A DNA stretch of 64,000 nt, taken from the NCBI GenBank assembly GCA_947628735.1, contig CANRAY010000003.1, forward strand, positions 1 through 64,000, written 5' to 3'. The position numbers and the translations under genes are program-made. Source of the stretch: an uncultured Clostridia bacterium. Lineage in GTDB: Bacteria > Bacillota > Clostridia > TANB77 > CAG-508. The notes beneath the pieces were generated by a model. The model did no database searches, had not been told where the DNA came from, and worked only from the letters and a program-made list of their open reading frames with translations. Shown piece by piece: positions 29,897 to 44,376 of this stretch (position 1 is the stretch's first letter; every line of letters begins with the position of its first letter).

Positions 29897-30535
29897 ATGA
29901 ACTTTTTAAAATATGTTCTCGATTTTATTTTTCCACCGATTTGTGGAATATGTAATCAATTAGGAGAAGGGTTTTTATGTAAAAATTGCGAAAAAGAATT
30001 GCAAAATTATTTGTACAAAAATGAAAAACAAGAAAAAGAAGATGAAAGATTTCATTTATTAAAATATGAGGAGTTAATTCGAAATAAAATAATTACATAT
30101 AAATTTGAAGATAAAAATTACCTTTGTCATTTATTTTCTACTTTAATTTTGCATCAAAAAGAAGCTTGTACATTTCTAAAACAATATGATATGATTTTAC
30201 CAATACCAATTCATGCAAAAAGAAAAAGAGAAAGAGGATATAATCAAAGTGAATTAGTAGCAAAAGAAGTAGCTAAAGCTTTGAATATACAAATTCAAAA
30301 TGACATTTTATTAAAACAAAAAAACACAAAACCACAAAGTAGTTTAAAAAGAGAAGATCGATTAAAAAATGTACAAGGAGTATATAAAATAAAAAATAGG
30401 AACAAAATACAAGAAAAGAGTATTGTTATATTTGACGATATATATACAACAGGAGCGACAACAAAACAATGTAGAAAAATGTTAAAAGAAGCAGGAGCTA
30501 AAAGAGTTGGAATTTTCACAATAGCAAAAGATTAA
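29897..30535 (+). CDS. comF: ComF family phosphoribosyltransferase
   Basis: CxxC pairs (CGICNQ..CKNCEKEL), RERGYNQSELVAKEVAK, IVIFDDIYTTGATTKQC. Confidence 0.93.
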   Translation: MNFLKYVLDFIFPPICGICNQLGEGFLCKNCEKELQNYLYKNEKQEKEDERFHLLKYEELIRNKIITYKFEDKNYLCHLFSTLILHQKEACTFLKQYDMILPIPIHAKRKRERGYNQSELVAKEVAKALNIQIQNDILLKQKNTKPQSSLKREDRLKNVQGVYKIKNRNKIQEKSIVIFDDIYTTGATTKQCRKMLKEAGAKRVGIFTIAKD

Positions 30536-30678
30536 GCACGTAAAAATGATATAATTACCGCTTTTACAAATAAAGATTTTTTTATTTAAAAAATTCACAA
30601 AAAATTCATTGAAGAAAAAAGACAGTTTATGATAAAATGTAAAATAGTAATGGAAAAACAAAAGAAAGGATATGAAAA

Positions 30679-32664
30679 ATGGAAGATTTAGTAGAAAGCA
30701 TATTAGACTATATTCGTTCTGATTATACAGATTATGCCATTATGATTAATGGTGAATGGGGAAGTGGAAAAACATACTTTTGGAATCACAAAATAAAACC
30801 AAAAATAGAGTCTATGCAATTAAATGGAAAACGATATACAGCTATTTATATGTCTTTATATGGTATTTCAAACTTAGAGGAAATTAGCAAGAAAATTTTC
30901 ATTGAAACTACTCAATTAATGGACAAAAATTTGAAGAAATTTATGGATGCGAGTGGTGTTAGCACAATTCCAGAGTATGCAAAAACAGGACTAGATATGG
31001 CTAATTTCTTTGGCGTAACACAAAATGGAGATAGAATAGATTATGGTGAGTTCTTTTCAACAGATGATAAGGTACTTTGTTTTGATGACTTAGAGAGAGC
31101 AAATGTAGATGTTATAGATATATTGGGATATATAAATAATTTCGTAGAACATGATCATATAAAAACAATTATTATCTGTAATGAAAAAGAATTATCAACA
31201 AAATTAAAAAATAGCAATTTGGAAATGAAAACATTTATTGCTACTTATCTATTAGATAAACAAAATCAATTAAATGAAAAAACAGATAAACCAATGGTAG
31301 AAAGAATTCGTGATACTATTGAATATGTTTTTGACAAAGCAAATGATTATGAAAGAATTAAAGAAAAATTAATAGGTGAAACTTTTGAATATGCACCAGA
31401 ATTTAATTATATTATTAATGGATTATTAATGCGATATGAAAAATATCCAGATTTAATTAGATTCTTAAGAGAAAATACAAACTTAATTATTTCTACATTT
31501 AATAAAAGTGGAACAAGAAATTTAAGAATTTTAAAACATTCACTAACCAACTTTAAGAAAATATTTGATATGGTAAACAAGTCATATCCAAATACAAACC
31601 ATCGTATTCTACAAACAATGTTAATTTTTACAATCGCTATTTCTTTTGAAATCAAAGCTGGAAAAATTACAAAAGATAAATTTGTTAATATTAACAATAA
31701 TGAAGAATATAAGGCAATATTAGTATCTTCAAGAGTATTTATGGATAATCGCCAATTCTATATTAAAGAATTTGATAATAACTATTATTACAACTTTAAA
31801 GCAGAATATCGTTTCTTTAAATTTATAGAGATTTATGTACGTACACGTATTTTTGATATGAAAGTTTTTAAAGAAGATATGGAAGTAATCATAAATACAA
31901 TTGATACTGATAAATTACCTGCATACAAGAGATTACTAACAGAGGAATATTGGAAAATTGCAGATGATCAGTTTAATGGAATGATAGAAGAAATTTTAGA
32001 TGATGTAAAAAATGGAAAATTAGAATTAATTAATATTGTAAAATTATTTGCTTATTTTGCATACTTTATTAGAAAAGATTTAATTAATTATGACATGAGA
32101 ACAATTACAAGCGTATTCTTAAATGGTATGAATATTGCATCATTAACTTCATCATATTGTGATAATGTAGAAGAAGAATTGTCTAGAATTGCATTAGATG
32201 ACGAACATTCAGAAGACATGGAAGAAATACTAACACATTTTTATAACATCAATGAAAAATTGAAAGAAAAAATGTATATGGAAAAAGCAGAAGATATCTT
32301 CAAATGTATACCAATGAAAATGGAAGCATTTTATGATAAATTTGATAAAGAATGTATGGATATACCAATATTTAAATATTATGATGTTTTCCAAATGTTC
32401 CAAAGAATATCATGTGCAAGTAATGAAGATATTGTAACAATTAAAGAAAAATTATTAGACAGAGCTAAGCGAAATGGAAAAAATCTACAAGCAGAATTGC
32501 CTAATTTGAAAAAGCTAAAACAAGTTATGGATGATTATATAGATGGAAAACTACCAAGCATAAAATTAGTAATGCTACAAAACTTTTCAGATGAACTTGC
32601 TATTATTATAGAAGAGTATAAAAAGCAAATTGGAGAAGTAGAAACAGAACAGACAACATATTAA
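30679..32664 (+). CDS. KAP-like P-loop NTPase
   Basis: MINGEWGSGKTYFW (Walker A), DDKVLCFDDLERANVDVIDILGYINNFVEH (Walker B), no obvious TM. Confidence 0.75.
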   Translation: MEDLVESILDYIRSDYTDYAIMINGEWGSGKTYFWNHKIKPKIESMQLNGKRYTAIYMSLYGISNLEEISKKIFIETTQLMDKNLKKFMDASGVSTIPEYAKTGLDMANFFGVTQNGDRIDYGEFFSTDDKVLCFDDLERANVDVIDILGYINNFVEHDHIKTIIICNEKELSTKLKNSNLEMKTFIATYLLDKQNQLNEKTDKPMVERIRDTIEYVFDKANDYERIKEKLIGETFEYAPEFNYIINGLLMRYEKYPDLIRFLRENTNLIISTFNKSGTRNLRILKHSLTNFKKIFDMVNKSYPNTNHRILQTMLIFTIAISFEIKAGKITKDKFVNINNNEEYKAILVSSRVFMDNRQFYIKEFDNNYYYNFKAEYRFFKFIEIYVRTRIFDMKVFKEDMEVIINTIDTDKLPAYKRLLTEEYWKIADDQFNGMIEEILDDVKNGKLELINIVKLFAYFAYFIRKDLINYDMRTITSVFLNGMNIASLTSSYCDNVEEELSRIALDDEHSEDMEEILTHFYNINEKLKEKMYMEKAEDIFKCIPMKMEAFYDKFDKECMDIPIFKYYDVFQMFQRISCASNEDIVTIKEKLLDRAKRNGKNLQAELPNLKKLKQVMDDYIDGKLPSIKLVMLQNFSDELAIIIEEYKKQIGEVETEQTTY

Positions 32665-32667
32665 ATA

Positions 32668-32705
32668 AAAAACGTCAAAGAAAAAACTTTGACGTTTTTT
32701 TTGTC
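32668..32705 (+). terminator. Terminator
   Basis: aaaaaacgtcaaag aaaaa ctttgacgttttttt. Confidence 0.85.
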
Positions 32706-32799
32706 AGAATTTATGAATAAAAATAGTAAAAAAAACAATAATAAGACTATAAAAGAAAAAATTAGAATATCAATATAAAGTTTAAAAGGAGGGAATGTT

Positions 32800-33354
32800 T
32801 TGAAAGCAACAGGTGTAGTAAGAAGAATAGATGACTTGGGTAGAGTTGTTATTCCAAAGGAAATAAGAAAAACATTGAGAATAAAAGAGGGAGATCCACT
32901 TGAAATATTTACAGATAAAGAAGGAGAGGTTATATTAAAAAAATATTCTCCAATTGGAGAATTGTCTGAATTTGCTACAGAGTATGCGGAAACATTAGCA
33001 AAGACAACTGGACATATTGCTTGTATTACAGATAAGGACACAGTTATTGCTGTTTCAGGTGGTTCAAAAAAAGAATTTTTAGAGCAAGGAATTAGCGAAG
33101 AATTAGAAAAAATTATGGAAGATAAAGAAAAATATACAAGTAAAGAAAACAATGATATAGCAGTTCCAATTACAAGACATGATAACAAAGAAAGAAAATT
33201 TAATGCACAAGTTGTATATCCAATTATTTCTGATGGAGATGTAATTGGAAGTGTAATTTTACTTTCAAAAGAACCTGGAACTAAAATGACAGAAGTAGAA
33301 CAAAAAGTTGTGCAATCTGCAGCAAGTTTTTTAGGAAGTCAAATGGAAATTTAA
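32800..33354 (+). CDS. spoVT: Stage V sporulation protein T (AbrB + GAF-like)
   Basis: MKATGVVRRIDDLGRVVIPKEIRKTLRIKEGDPLEIFTDKEGEVILKKYSPIGEL; TTG start after ggaggg. Confidence 0.94.
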   Translation: MKATGVVRRIDDLGRVVIPKEIRKTLRIKEGDPLEIFTDKEGEVILKKYSPIGELSEFATEYAETLAKTTGHIACITDKDTVIAVSGGSKKEFLEQGISEELEKIMEDKEKYTSKENNDIAVPITRHDNKERKFNAQVVYPIISDGDVIGSVILLSKEPGTKMTEVEQKVVQSAASFLGSQMEI

Positions 33355-33559
33355 GCCGTGATTAAGCTATGAATCAAAGAAAGTAATCAGAATGTCATAA
33401 AAATGTCACAAAAATGTAACAAACGGAAAAAACGTTTAATATCAACGCTTTGAAAAATAAAAGAAAAAAGATTTAAAAATGTATACTTGCTTATTAAAAA
33501 CAATTGTAGTATAAATATAATTGAAATAAGTTATTTATAACTACAAAGGAGGAAATGTT

Positions 33560-33820
33560 ATGGAAAATAATTTCAATGTAGAAAATAATTTACCATCAAA
33601 AGTAAGTCCTTGGACAAAAGTTAGAAACTTTTTATTCCAAGAAATTGAAATTACTTTAACACCAAAACAAGAAAAAGTTATTAAGGGAGTATCAGATTTT
33701 TGGAATCAAGAAATTACAGGACAAAAAGTTCATGACTTCTTATTCTATGATATAACCGGTGAAAAAGTAAAAAATTTCTTATTTAAAGAAATAAAAATTG
33801 TAGATAATATAGAATTATAA
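33560..33820 (+). CDS. 86-aa repeat protein of unknown function
   Basis: RBS aaaggagg; repeats KVRNFLFQEIEI / KVIKGVSDFWNQEITGQ / KVHDFLFYDITGE / KVKNFLFKEIKI; own terminator. Confidence 0.8.
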   Translation: MENNFNVENNLPSKVSPWTKVRNFLFQEIEITLTPKQEKVIKGVSDFWNQEITGQKVHDFLFYDITGEKVKNFLFKEIKIVDNIEL

Positions 33821-33833
33821 AAACAGCAAAAAT

Positions 33834-33880
33834 AAAAGCATATTAATTGCCTAAGAGAAAGCAGATTAATATGCTTTTTT
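33834..33880 (+). terminator. Terminator
   Basis: aaaagcatattaat ... attaatatgctttttt. Confidence 0.85.
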
Positions 33881-33980
33881 ATTTGTTATTTGTAAAGAAA
33901 CAAAAAACTATGGTGTAGTACTTGCAAAGTAAATGTTTTTGATATAAAATAATGATGTTTAGGGAATACTAAACATATAA

Positions 33981-35015
<1,035 letters not shown>

Positions 35016-35029
35016 GGGAGAAAATAATT

Positions 35030-35284
35030 ATGAGAGATGTAAAAATACACGGAATATACAAACATTTTAAAGGAGATTTGTATATAGTAGAAGGTGTAGC
35101 AACTCATAGTGAAACAAAGGAAAAGTATATTATTTATAGAGCTCTATATGGTGATAATGAATGTTACATTAGACCATATGATATGTTTCTTTCAGAGGTA
35201 GATAGAGAAAAATATCCCAATGTAGAACAAAAATATAGATTTGAATTACAAGATATTCAAAGTGTAAAAAATAACAAAGTATAG
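35030..35284 (+). CDS. DUF1653 family protein
   Basis: [51 protein letters not shown]. Confidence 0.88.
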   Translation: MRDVKIHGIYKHFKGDLYIVEGVATHSETKEKYIIYRALYGDNECYIRPYDMFLSEVDREKYPNVEQKYRFELQDIQSVKNNKV

Positions 35285-35309
35285 AAATATACTTGAAAGG
35301 AAGTTAAAT

Positions 35310-36572
35310 ATGAATAAAAAAACCATCAGAGATGTTGATTTAAAAGGAAAAAAAGTATTAGTAAGATGCGATTTTAATGTTCCATTAGATGAAAACGGAA
35401 AAATAACAGATAATACAAGAATTACAGCAGCATTACCTACAATTCAATACTTGAGAGAACAAGGAGCAAAAGTTATATTATGCTCTCACTTAGGAAGACC
35501 AAAGGGACAAGTAAATGAAAAATATTCTTTACAACCAGTAGCAGATGAATTAAAAGATCTATTAGATACAGATGTTAAATTTGCATCAGATGTAACTGGA
35601 AGTAGTGCTAAAAGTACAACAGAAGCATTAAGAGATGGAGAAGTTGCACTTCTAGAAAATGTAAGATTTGATCCAAGAGAAGAACAAAATGATGATACTT
35701 TAGCAATGGAACTTGCATCACTTTCAGATGGAATATATGTAAATGATGCTTTTGGAGCAGCACATAGAGCCCATAGCTCAACAGAAGGAGTAACACATCA
35801 TGTAGATGAGTCAGTAGCAGGATTATTAATGGAAAAAGAAATCGAATTTTTAGGTGGTGTCCTTGAAAGTCCAGAAGAACCATTTGTAGCAATTTTAGGT
35901 GGAGCAAAAGTTTCTGACAAAATAGGAGTTATTGAAAATTTAATAGATAAAGTAGATGAAATATTGATTGGTGGAGGAATGGCATTTACCTTCTTAAAAG
36001 CAAAAGGATATGATATTGGTGATTCAATTTGTGAAGAAGACAAAGTAGAAGAAGCAAAGAGAATCTTGAAAAAGGCAGAGGATGAAGGCGTAAAAATAAG
36101 ACTACCAAAAGATGTCCATGTAACAAAAGAATTTTCAAATGATACACCTGACAAAATGGTAGATGTTGATAAAATACCAGAAGGATATCAAGGATTAGAT
36201 ATAGGACCAAAAACAGTAATGGAATTTGAAAAAGAATTACAAGGTGCAAAAACTGTTCTATGGAATGGACCTTTAGGAGTATGTGAGTTTTCTAAATTTA
36301 CAATTGGAACAGAAAGAATAGCAGAAGCAATTGCAAATACAGATGCAGTATCTGTAGTAGGAGGAGGAGACTCAGTTGCAGCTATTAAAAAATTAGGATT
36401 AGCTGATCAGTTTACTCATATATCAACAGGTGGAGGAGCTTCTCTAGAGCTATTAGAAGGAAAAACATTACCAGGATTAGCAGCATTAACAGATAAAGAA
36501 ATGGAAAAAGAAGAAAGACAAGAAACAAAATCTGATATAACAAAAAACACAAGAGAAAATCCCATTAGATAA
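35310..36572 (+). CDS. pgk: Phosphoglycerate kinase
   Basis: [52 protein letters not shown]; ~25-aa polar C-terminal extension. Confidence 0.97.
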   Translation: MNKKTIRDVDLKGKKVLVRCDFNVPLDENGKITDNTRITAALPTIQYLREQGAKVILCSHLGRPKGQVNEKYSLQPVADELKDLLDTDVKFASDVTGSSAKSTTEALRDGEVALLENVRFDPREEQNDDTLAMELASLSDGIYVNDAFGAAHRAHSSTEGVTHHVDESVAGLLMEKEIEFLGGVLESPEEPFVAILGGAKVSDKIGVIENLIDKVDEILIGGGMAFTFLKAKGYDIGDSICEEDKVEEAKRILKKAEDEGVKIRLPKDVHVTKEFSNDTPDKMVDVDKIPEGYQGLDIGPKTVMEFEKELQGAKTVLWNGPLGVCEFSKFTIGTERIAEAIANTDAVSVVGGGDSVAAIKKLGLADQFTHISTGGGASLELLEGKTLPGLAALTDKEMEKEERQETKSDITKNTRENPIR

Positions 36573-36605
36573 GAATAAAAAAATAATAAAGCGAGGTTCT
36601 AAAAA

Positions 36606-37361
36606 ATGAGAAGAAAAGTAATTGCTGGTAATTGGAAGATGAATATGCTTCCAGATGCTACTATAAAATTTATTGAGGAATTAACACCATTAGTAAAAGA
36701 TAAACAAAGTGAAATTATTATTTGTGTACCTTATACAGATTTATTTTATGCATTAATGAGTGCACAAAATACCAATATCAAAATTGGAGCACAAAATATG
36801 CATTGGGAAGAAAGTGGTGCATATACAGGAGAAGTATCAGGTCAAATGTTAAAAGCAATTGGAGTAGAATATGTTATAATAGGACATTCTGAACGCAGAC
36901 AATATTTTAATGAAACAGATGAAAGTGTAAATAAAAAAATAAAAGCAGCATTTGAAAACAAATTAAAACCAATTTTATGTGTAGGAGAAAGCTTAGAACA
37001 ACGTGAAGCAAAAAAACAAGATGAAGTTGTAACAAATCAAATAAAAGCTGACTTAGATGGCTTAACATCAGAACAAGTATCAAACTTAATAATTGCTTAT
37101 GAACCAATTTGGGCAATCGGAACAGGAAAAACAGCAACTACAGAAGATGCTAATAATATGGCAAAAACAATAAGAAATAAAATATCAGATTTATATGGAC
37201 AAAATATAGCAGATAAAATAATTATACAATATGGTGGAAGTGTAAAATCTTCTAACAGTAAAGAATTATTTGAAACATCAGACGTAGATGGAGCCTTAAT
37301 TGGAGGAGCAAGTCTAAAAGTTGATGAATTCGACAAAATTATTGAAAGTGTAAAAGAATAG
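36606..37361 (+). CDS. tpiA: Triosephosphate isomerase
   Basis: [42 protein letters not shown]. Confidence 0.98.
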   Translation: MRRKVIAGNWKMNMLPDATIKFIEELTPLVKDKQSEIIICVPYTDLFYALMSAQNTNIKIGAQNMHWEESGAYTGEVSGQMLKAIGVEYVIIGHSERRQYFNETDESVNKKIKAAFENKLKPILCVGESLEQREAKKQDEVVTNQIKADLDGLTSEQVSNLIIAYEPIWAIGTGKTATTEDANNMAKTIRNKISDLYGQNIADKIIIQYGGSVKSSNSKELFETSDVDGALIGGASLKVDEFDKIIESVKE

Positions 37362-37375
37362 GAGCAAAAAGAGAA

Positions 37376-38908
37376 ATGAACAAGAAAATGACAATGCTAA
37401 TGATATTAGATGGATTTGGAATTAATGAAAATGAAAAAGGAAATGCAGTAAAACTTGCAAAAACACCTAATATAGATAAACTAATGAAAACATGTCCAAC
37501 AACAATTATTCATACAAGTGGTATGGACGTTGGATTACCAGATGGACAAATGGGAAATTCAGAAGTGGGTCATACAAATATTGGTGCAGGAAGAATTGTA
37601 TATCAAGATTTAACAAAAATTACAAAATCAATAGAAGATGGAGATTTTTTCAGCATACCAGAATTAACAGAAGCAATTGAAAATTGTAAAAAGAATCATT
37701 CTAAATTACATATATTAGGATTACTTTCGGATGGTGGAGTACACAGTCATATTCGTCATCTATATGCACTTCTAGAATTAGCAAGAAGAAAAGACTTCGA
37801 AGATGTATATGTACATTGTTTCTTAGATGGTAGAGATACACCACCAGCATCAGCAGAAGGATATATTGCAAAATTAGAAGAAAAAATGAAAGAAAAAGGC
37901 GTTGGAAAAATAGCAACAATTTCAGGAAGATTCTATAGTATGGACAGAGATAAGAGATGGCAGAGAGTTCAAAAAGCATATGATGCTCTTGTTAATGGAA
38001 TAGGAAATAAAGCAAATTCTGCTATTTCTGCAATTGAAGCATCTTATCAAAAAGAAGTATTTGATGAATTTGTAGAACCAACAGTTATTTGCTCAAAAGA
38101 AGAACCAGTTGCTAAAATAGAAAATAACGATTCAGTTATCTTTTATAACTTTAGACCAGATAGAGCAAGAGAAATTACGAGAGCATTAGTTGATCCAGAA
38201 TTTAATGAATTTGAAACAAAGAAAATGAATCTATATTATGTATGCTTTAAGCAATATGATGAAACAATTCCAAATGTCCAAATTGCTTTCAAACCAGAAG
38301 AATTAAAAAATACATTTGGAGAATATATTAGTCAAAAAGGATTAACACAATTAAGAATTGCAGAAACTGAAAAATATGCACATGTTACTTTCTTCTTTAA
38401 TGGTGGAGAAGAAAAACAATATCCAGGAGAAGACAGAATTTTAATTCCATCACCAAAAGTAGAAACTTATGACTTACAACCAGAAATGAGTGCAGAAGAA
38501 GTAACACAAAAAGTGGTAGAAGCAATTCAGTCAGAAAAATATAATGTCATTATTCTAAATTATGCAAACCCAGATATGGTAGGTCACACTGGTAATTTAG
38601 AAGCAGCAATACAAGCAATAGAAAAAATAGATGAATGTGTTCAAAGAGTAGTAAATGCTATAAAAGAAAAAAATGGAGCATTAATCATAACAGCAGATCA
38701 TGGAAATGCAGAACAAATGATAGACTATAAAACTGGAGAACCACATACAGCTCATACAACAAATCCAGTACCATTAATATTGGTAGGAGTTGATAATGTA
38801 ACATTAAAAGAAGGCAAACTAGCAGATTTAGCCCCAACAATGTTAGATATATTAGATTTGGAACAGCCAGAAGAAATGACTGGTGAAAGCTTAATTGAAA
38901 AAGAGTAA
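37376..38908 (+). CDS. gpmI: 2,3-bisphosphoglycerate-independent phosphoglycerate mutase
   Basis: [46 protein letters not shown]. Confidence 0.97.
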   Translation: MNKKMTMLMILDGFGINENEKGNAVKLAKTPNIDKLMKTCPTTIIHTSGMDVGLPDGQMGNSEVGHTNIGAGRIVYQDLTKITKSIEDGDFFSIPELTEAIENCKKNHSKLHILGLLSDGGVHSHIRHLYALLELARRKDFEDVYVHCFLDGRDTPPASAEGYIAKLEEKMKEKGVGKIATISGRFYSMDRDKRWQRVQKAYDALVNGIGNKANSAISAIEASYQKEVFDEFVEPTVICSKEEPVAKIENNDSVIFYNFRPDRAREITRALVDPEFNEFETKKMNLYYVCFKQYDETIPNVQIAFKPEELKNTFGEYISQKGLTQLRIAETEKYAHVTFFFNGGEEKQYPGEDRILIPSPKVETYDLQPEMSAEEVTQKVVEAIQSEKYNVIILNYANPDMVGHTGNLEAAIQAIEKIDECVQRVVNAIKEKNGALIITADHGNAEQMIDYKTGEPHTAHTTNPVPLILVGVDNVTLKEGKLADLAPTMLDILDLEQPEEMTGESLIEKE

Positions 38909-38923
38909 AATCTGGAGGAAAAA

Positions 38924-41049
<2,126 letters not shown>

Positions 41050-41070
41050 AAAATAATTAGAAATAACAGC

Positions 41071-41098
41071 AAATAGAGTGGTATCAACCACTCTATTT
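41071..41098 (+). terminator. eno terminator
   Basis: aaatagagtggt atca accactctattt. Confidence 0.8.
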
Positions 41099-41125
41099 GA
41101 ATTTTACAATGAAAAGTGGTATAAT
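41097..41125 (+). promoter_or_regulatory. Promoter for 41173 gene
   Basis: TTGAAT (41097-41102), N17, TATAAT (41120-41125). Confidence 0.55.
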
Positions 41126-41172
41126 AATACTATCCCCAACGTGGATAGTACAAAACAAAGGAGAAAGACAAA

Positions 41173-41355
41173 ATGCCAAACAAAATCACAGAAAAATTAA
41201 GCGCGTTAGCAGAGAAGAAAAATCTCTCGCTGCAAGAACTCCTAGTGAAAGGAAAAGAAAATATTGATCTCGCGGATGAGATACTGGCACTTCCAGAAAA
41301 CTTCGTGGAGATCTGCGAATTGGAAGTGATTCTCCATAACGCTGCGGTAGTCTAA
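41173..41355 (+). CDS. 60-aa hypothetical protein, GC-elevated cassette
   Basis: RBS aaaggag; followed by GC-rich terminator cgccggcaaa...ttttgccggcg. Confidence 0.7.
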   Translation: MPNKITEKLSALAEKKNLSLQELLVKGKENIDLADEILALPENFVEICELEVILHNAAVV

Positions 41356-41361
41356 TCCTTC

Positions 41362-41400
41362 GCCGGCAAAGAACAGTTCTTTTGCCGGCGTACTTTTATA
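41362..41400 (+). terminator. GC-rich terminator
   Basis: cgccggcaaagaacagttcttttgccggcgtacttttat. Confidence 0.75.
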
Positions 41401-41469
41401 TAAAAATAAAACAAAAAATATAGTCATAAATAAAAAAATATGATATGATATATAAAGTGAATAAAAAAT

Positions 41470-41544
41470 TGGGGTATCGCCAAGCGGTAAGGCATCGGAC
41501 TCTGACTCCGACATTCCTGTGTTCGAATCACAGTACCCCAACCA
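41470..41544 (+). tRNA. tRNA-Gln (anticodon CTG)
   Basis: Acceptor tggggta/tacccca, anticodon arm tcgga-ctCTGac-tccga, T arm ctgtg-ttcgaat-cacag, encoded CCA. Confidence 0.96.
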
Positions 41545-41617
41545 ACTATAAAATATGTTATAAAAAATTATATAAAAATACTACCAAGGAGAAAAATGAA
41601 AAGAGAGGAAATAGTAG

Positions 41618-44376
41618 TTTCTCAAAGAAACAAAAGACGGAATAGGAAAAATAATTAATGCAATTTCAGAGCTTGTTAGATCAAAAACTGACAAGAATTA
41701 TTTATTGTCTGAAAATTCTCCTGAGTTTTTAAAAAGAAACAAAAAACTCATAGTACAAACAATAAAAAGAAACGTATCATATTTAGATCAAGTCCCAGAA
41801 GACATTTTAACAGAAGAATTAAAATATACATTGGGAAGTTTGAATACTGTCGAAGAAATACAGCAAAGAGGAGAGCCTGTACTTGAAAGATTTCTAAATG
41901 AAAATAGTATGATTTATACGGCATTTATAAATGGATACAAATATAGAAATACAACTCCTATGATATTAAGAGGAGAAGAAGGAAAAACTGCTATTTTACA
42001 ATATCTAGACATGAAAAAAAGTGGAGATGAAATACAAGATTTTCCAAGTCTTATTGATCCAAGTCTACTAGAAGATGAAGAATTTAGAGAGACATATATT
42101 CGTTTTTTAGATCAAAAAGGATATAATTTAAGAAGAAATGATCCACAAGCTTTATTGCAAGACTCAAGATTGGTTATACCTTATTATGAAAAAAAATTAG
42201 AGCGTGGAGAAAATATTAATGAAAGTAATATTATACTAAATCCATCATTAATTAGAGATTCTTCATTTATGAAACAATATATACAGATGTTCCAACAAAA
42301 AGGAATTAGTGATGCAACAATTTTAGATACATTAACAAAATCGCCAGCTTGTGTTGAAGAAATAAAGAAAAATGCCAATTTATTTCAGCTAATATTTAAC
42401 AATATAAGAGGGAATGATATACAATCATTTTTTAAAACATTTTTTACACAAGAGGAATTAAAAGAATTTTTAAGTAGAGATATTTCTTGGCAAGGAGAAA
42501 TGAAAAGATTTAGTGATCTTTATAGAGCAGATCCTACAATAATATCAACATTAGATGGAAGACTTTTAGATGAAAAATATAGCTTTATACCTCAACATAA
42601 AATGCAAATATTTGCTAAACAAAATGAGAGTGTACAAGCAAAAATACTAGGACTTAATGATTTGCAACTTAAATTATATCAGAAGATGACACAAAAAATC
42701 TCAAATCAAACGAATAGGTGGAATCGTTTTGAAAAAAATATAATTAATAACTTATCAGGAAATGTTTTTTATGGGGACTTACTTTCTGATTTATATGAGC
42801 AAAGTAGAAATGGAGATTTAATTACTGCACAAGAAATAGAAAATTTAACGTATCTTTTTTCAAGAAAAAGCCTTAGTAGAGAAGATTTTGAAGGACTTGT
42901 TGGATATTCTTATAGAGAAATGGGATTAGGACCCGAAGAAATAGAGAAAGGAAAAATGAAGGAAGCAGATATTATTTTTCCTATAAAAACTAAAAAAGAG
43001 TTAAGCTATTTGCAAGAAATTAGAGAATTGGTTTGCGATACAGTTTTATCGAATCCTGAATTAGATGATGAACAATTAACAGGTAGAATAAAAAAATATT
43101 TAGTAGCCTTTGAAGATTTATCTCCAATGGATAGAGTAAAATTAGCTTTAATGGAAAAATATTATAATATGAGTTTAAAAGAAGCAAGTACTCTTATTGA
43201 AAGATTTGGAACAGATATAGAACATGTAAAGACTCGGGGATATGCAAGATGGACAAATTATAGAGCAGATAAAAGCTATAAAAAATATTTTTGAAACAAG
43301 TGATATGGAGGCATTAAGAAAAATTGGAGACTTTGATATAATTGTTAAAACAGATTTATCTATTAGTAGTCAGCTAACAGAAGAAATGCAAGAAGTTTTT
43401 GAAAAACTATATAAAGAAACTTTATATGTGCCAAGTGATCAAGAAAAAATAGGAGAAGCTCAGTATGATGGAAAAACTGTTGATATTTTTGATGCTGGAA
43501 CAGATTTTTCAATGCTTGCAAAAAGAATAGGAATGAAAGATGGAGATTCTAGAGAAATATGGAATAGGCTATCTCAAAGTCATACAGATGGAGGAGGAGA
43601 TTTACGTTATAATACTTGCCTTTCTTATATGCAGGATGAGAATCTTTTATATGGAATAGGTGAAAGCCAAGTAGTATTGGGCTTTGCTCGGAGGAACAGG
43701 ACCTTATTCAATTAACGATATACATAGAGATGATGCACGTAGTCAATTTTTGGGAGGAGATGACATATATCGTGAAGCAACTGGTAAATATGAAACTCCT
43801 GGAAAATTATCAACATATACAGCAGATGATTCATATAATGAAATTATTATGAATACATTAATAGTTGATGAAAATGGACAAACTGAAAAAATGCAACCAG
43901 ACTATGTAATCTATATTAAAGACAAAACAGATACAACTTTAGAAGAATTAGAAAGTGATTCTACATGGATAAATAGTAAAAAAGTTGCCTCTCAGTTTGG
44001 TATCCCTATTGTTATGATAGATAGACAAAAAGTAGAAGAAGCTGAAAGAACAAAAATATCTACTATGTCTAAAATGATTAGGAATGGAGAGTATACAACT
44101 CAAGACTTAATACAATTCATACATAAGGTAGCACATTATGAAAACAGATATGGTAATGAAAGCATTTTAGAATATGCACCAAAAGAAATGCTTGACGCTT
44201 TAAAACATAGCATAGAAGAAAGAACAAGCGAAGAAATGAAGAGTAAGAAAATATCAATTCCTCAAATAGAAAGAACACTTACTCAAGAAGAAATTGCTAC
44301 TAGAAGAAAAACAATATTAGAAAGACAAAAACAGCTACAAGAAAGTATGCAAACCTTTGAAGGAGAAGAAAAATGA
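41618..44376 (+). pseudogene. Frameshifted large uncharacterised protein gene (3 ORF pieces: 41705-43294, 43242-43715, 43684-44376)
   Basis: Coding sense continues across frames near 43230-43240 (cgggga run) and 43684-43690 (gctcgga); net frame restored; 5' end open back to stop at 41615-41617 with no good start. Confidence 0.7.

Noticed and set aside
35608-36249. Leu-rich antisense ORFs across pgk
   Set aside because: Shadow ORFs of a highly conserved gene; no RBS
41242-41541. 99-aa minus ORF overlapping tRNA-Gln
   Set aside because: Starts inside the tRNA and runs antisense to the 60-aa gene; no RBS
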